From a virus, in the IMG/VR virus record IMGVR_UViG_3300035698_027840, positions 1 to 22,731 of that record: a stretch of 22,731 nt of DNA. One strand, written 5' to 3'. The position numbers were made by a program, and so were the translations under genes. Position 1 is the first letter of the stretch. The number at the start of each line of letters is the position of its first letter. Below, one piece after another: positions 21,702-22,731 of this stretch. The notes under the pieces were generated by a model. It was given only the letters and a program-made list of their open reading frames with translations. It was not told the DNA's origin and did not search any database.

Positions 21702-22040
21702 CTATGCTTTTGTATCTTTAAACTCCGCTCTTATCTCTCTCAAATTCAAACCTAAAAGAAAATCTGCAATCAGATTAAGCTCAAATCCTTCTTGAGAAAC
21801 TACTTTGACTAAAGAAATGTTAAAATACTTGGTTACATAGTGCATGTAGCTAAGACGTTCGACTGTAAGTGTTTTTACCGCATATTCAGAATGTATACAT
21901 AAAAGGATAACGACAGCTCTTTCAACTACAATAGTAGCTTTTGATCCGACCAAGATTGTATATATTTTTTCTAGCTTTTCATCCTTTGACATCTCAAGCA
22001 ACATTTGTTCCCATTTATAATCAAGCATTTCTTCGTTCAT
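21702..22040 (-). CDS. Unknown 112-aa protein between the terminase genes
   Basis: Starts at an ATG with an AGAGAGA stretch upstream. The protein is mostly helical: MNEEMLDYKWEQMLLEMSKD, then a hydrophobic stretch (IYTILVGSKATIVVERAVVI, LLCIH), then YVTKYFNISLVKVVSQEGFE and a C-terminal helix. No motif or membrane helix is convincing and no family was recognised. It is followed by the terS remnant, so it may be part of an insertion between the terminase subunit genes. Confidence 0.6.
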   Translation of the reverse strand: MNEEMLDYKWEQMLLEMSKDEKLEKIYTILVGSKATIVVERAVVILLCIHSEYAVKTLTVERLSYMHYVTKYFNISLVKVVSQEGFELNLIADFLLGLNLREIRAEFKDTKA

Positions 22041-22058
22041 AGTATCTCTCTAACGTTA

Positions 22059-22316
22059 TTAAATAGATAAATTACTCATTTTATATCTCCACAACTTTTT
22101 CTTTTTTTTATGTTCTCTAAAATATTCCTGAAGCTGAATAACTTCAGAAGCTTTAACATAATCGACTTCAATAGGGGGTTCTAAATTTAAAAACTCTTCT
22201 TTCGTAAGATGGCTATACCCAATCTTATTTTTTTCACCTATGAAAAATTCATCTTTTTCTTTCCATTCTTCTAATGAATTAAATTTAGAGTCTTTTTCTT
22301 CTTGCATTCTATTCAT
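22059..22316 (-). CDS. Unknown 85-aa charged protein
   Basis: The ATG at 22316 overlaps the end of the small terminase gene by 8 nt and is preceded by AAGGAAGAGG; a second in-frame ATG at 22307 is also possible. The protein is charged and helical (KDSKFNSLEEWKEKDEFFIG, LTKEEFLNLEPPIEVDYVKA, EYFREHKKKKKLWRYKMS). No family was recognised. Coupled translation with terS suggests expression in the packaging operon. Confidence 0.6.
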   Translation of the reverse strand: MNRMQEEKDSKFNSLEEWKEKDEFFIGEKNKIGYSHLTKEEFLNLEPPIEVDYVKASEVIQLQEYFREHKKKKKLWRYKMSNLSI

Positions 22317-22731
22317 CCTCTTCCTTTAAAGATGGAACAATAGTTGTTTCTTTTACTCTGTCTATTACGACGATTTTAGCTGTTGCTTTATCTTCGTCTT
22401 TTTGAACTATAGAAGCCTGCCATTTAAATAGCTCCTTCCAACTATCTGAATACATTGCTATGGACTTGAGAAATATTGCTGTGTTCATATTGTTATAAAT
22501 TGCCTTTCTCTCTCTGGCGTTAGCTATGCACTCTTTAGTGAATTTATAAACGCTTTCTAACTCCGGACAACGATTCATAAAGTTCCTAAGTGTTGCCCGC
22601 TGAATACCCTCTTGTTGAAGAAAGTCACCAATAATCAGTTTTATTGGTTTTTCGTTAACCCATTTAAGCATTCTATATGCTAACTGTTGATTTTGTTCGT
22701 TAGAAATAGGCTTCTGTCTAAGGGTAAATAG
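22309..22731 (-). CDS. terS: Small terminase subunit (5' end beyond the window)
   Basis: 140 residues are visible and the frame is open to the right edge, so the true start lies outside (an internal ATG at 22671 is unlikely to be it). The pattern IKLIIGDFLQQEGIQRATLR then NFMNRCPELESVYKFTKECI is the DNA-binding helix-turn-helix part of small terminases. ARERKAIYNNMNTAIFLKSI, AMYSDSWKELFKWQ and the tail TAKIVVIDRVKETTIVPSLK fit the oligomerisation and C-terminal parts seen in many phage TerS proteins. It recognises the packaging site and activates the large subunit, which lies about 950 bp further on. The tail is echoed in the remnant at 21668-21697. Confidence 0.8.
   Translation of the reverse strand, partial: LFTLRQKPISNEQNQQLAYRMLKWVNEKPIKLIIGDFLQQEGIQRATLRNFMNRCPELESVYKFTKECIANARERKAIYNNMNTAIFLKSIAMYSDSWKELFKWQASIVQKDEDKATAKIVVIDRVKETTIVPSLKEEDE

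Noticed and set aside
1-22731. CRISPR array, tRNA or rRNA genes, insertion-sequence ends, attachment sites
   Set aside because: No regularly spaced short repeats, no cloverleaf-like sequence, no transposase and no terminal inverted repeats were seen. This was a reading by eye, so a degenerate tRNA could be missed.

Overview
The window is part of the genome of a tailed, podovirus-like bacteriophage, or of a related prophage or metagenomic phage contig. It is AT-rich and tightly packed. Nearly all genes lie on the minus strand, so they read from the right end of the window to the left. Read that way, the order is a classic packaging, head and tail module: small terminase (cut by the right edge), large terminase, P22-type portal, scaffold, N4-gp56 family major capsid protein, a probable decoration protein, head-tail adaptor, gp53-like tail protein, tail hub/nozzle, two probable ejection proteins, and repetitive tail-fibre genes running off the left edge. 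The host cannot be named from the sequence. Shine-Dalgarno sites are strong (AAGGAG type) and the one clear promoter is sigma70-like, so the host is an ordinary bacterium.

Layout from left to right: 1-4029 holds tail-fibre and appendage genes, including three tandem paralogues of about 110 aa and a free-standing HNH endonuclease gene. 4123-5792 is a six-gene cassette on the opposite (plus) strand, with its own promoter and a ribbon-helix-helix regulator first. It converges with the virion operon at a shared TTAA. 5789-13471 holds ejection, tail, connector and decoration genes with 1-nt overlaps or very short gaps. 13509-14764 is the major capsid gene, interrupted by a 314-nt group I intron. 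14765-15024 is a structured, non-coding leader. 15025-18927 holds scaffold, small genes and portal, with one strong terminator inside. 18976-19806 holds small genes. 20000-22731 is the terminase region, bounded downstream by a strong hairpin terminator.

Most notable: (1) a complete group I ribozyme in the capsid gene, with P1 to P9 recognisable and a splice that restores the reading frame; (2) the large terminase read in two frames, with a single-base shift exactly inside the Walker A motif (GGG TAA A), either a programmed +1 frameshift or an error or mutation; (3) an HNH gene whose ribosome-binding site is buried in a perfect 13-bp inverted repeat whose loop holds a TATAAAT box, the arrangement known from T4 homing endonuclease genes; (4) a predicted three-way-junction RNA between scaffold and capsid genes; (5) a leftover copy of the small-terminase C-terminus about 640 bp from the intact one, directly before a zinc-ribbon gene that has a relative on the other side of the large terminase. 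Together these suggest a morphogenesis operon visited repeatedly by intron- and endonuclease-type elements.

The plus-strand cassette is the best candidate for an undescribed system. It has a small regulator, an unknown 173-aa protein, two small coiled-coil proteins, a nuclease-tail-like protein and a small membrane protein. Its function cannot be assigned from sequence.
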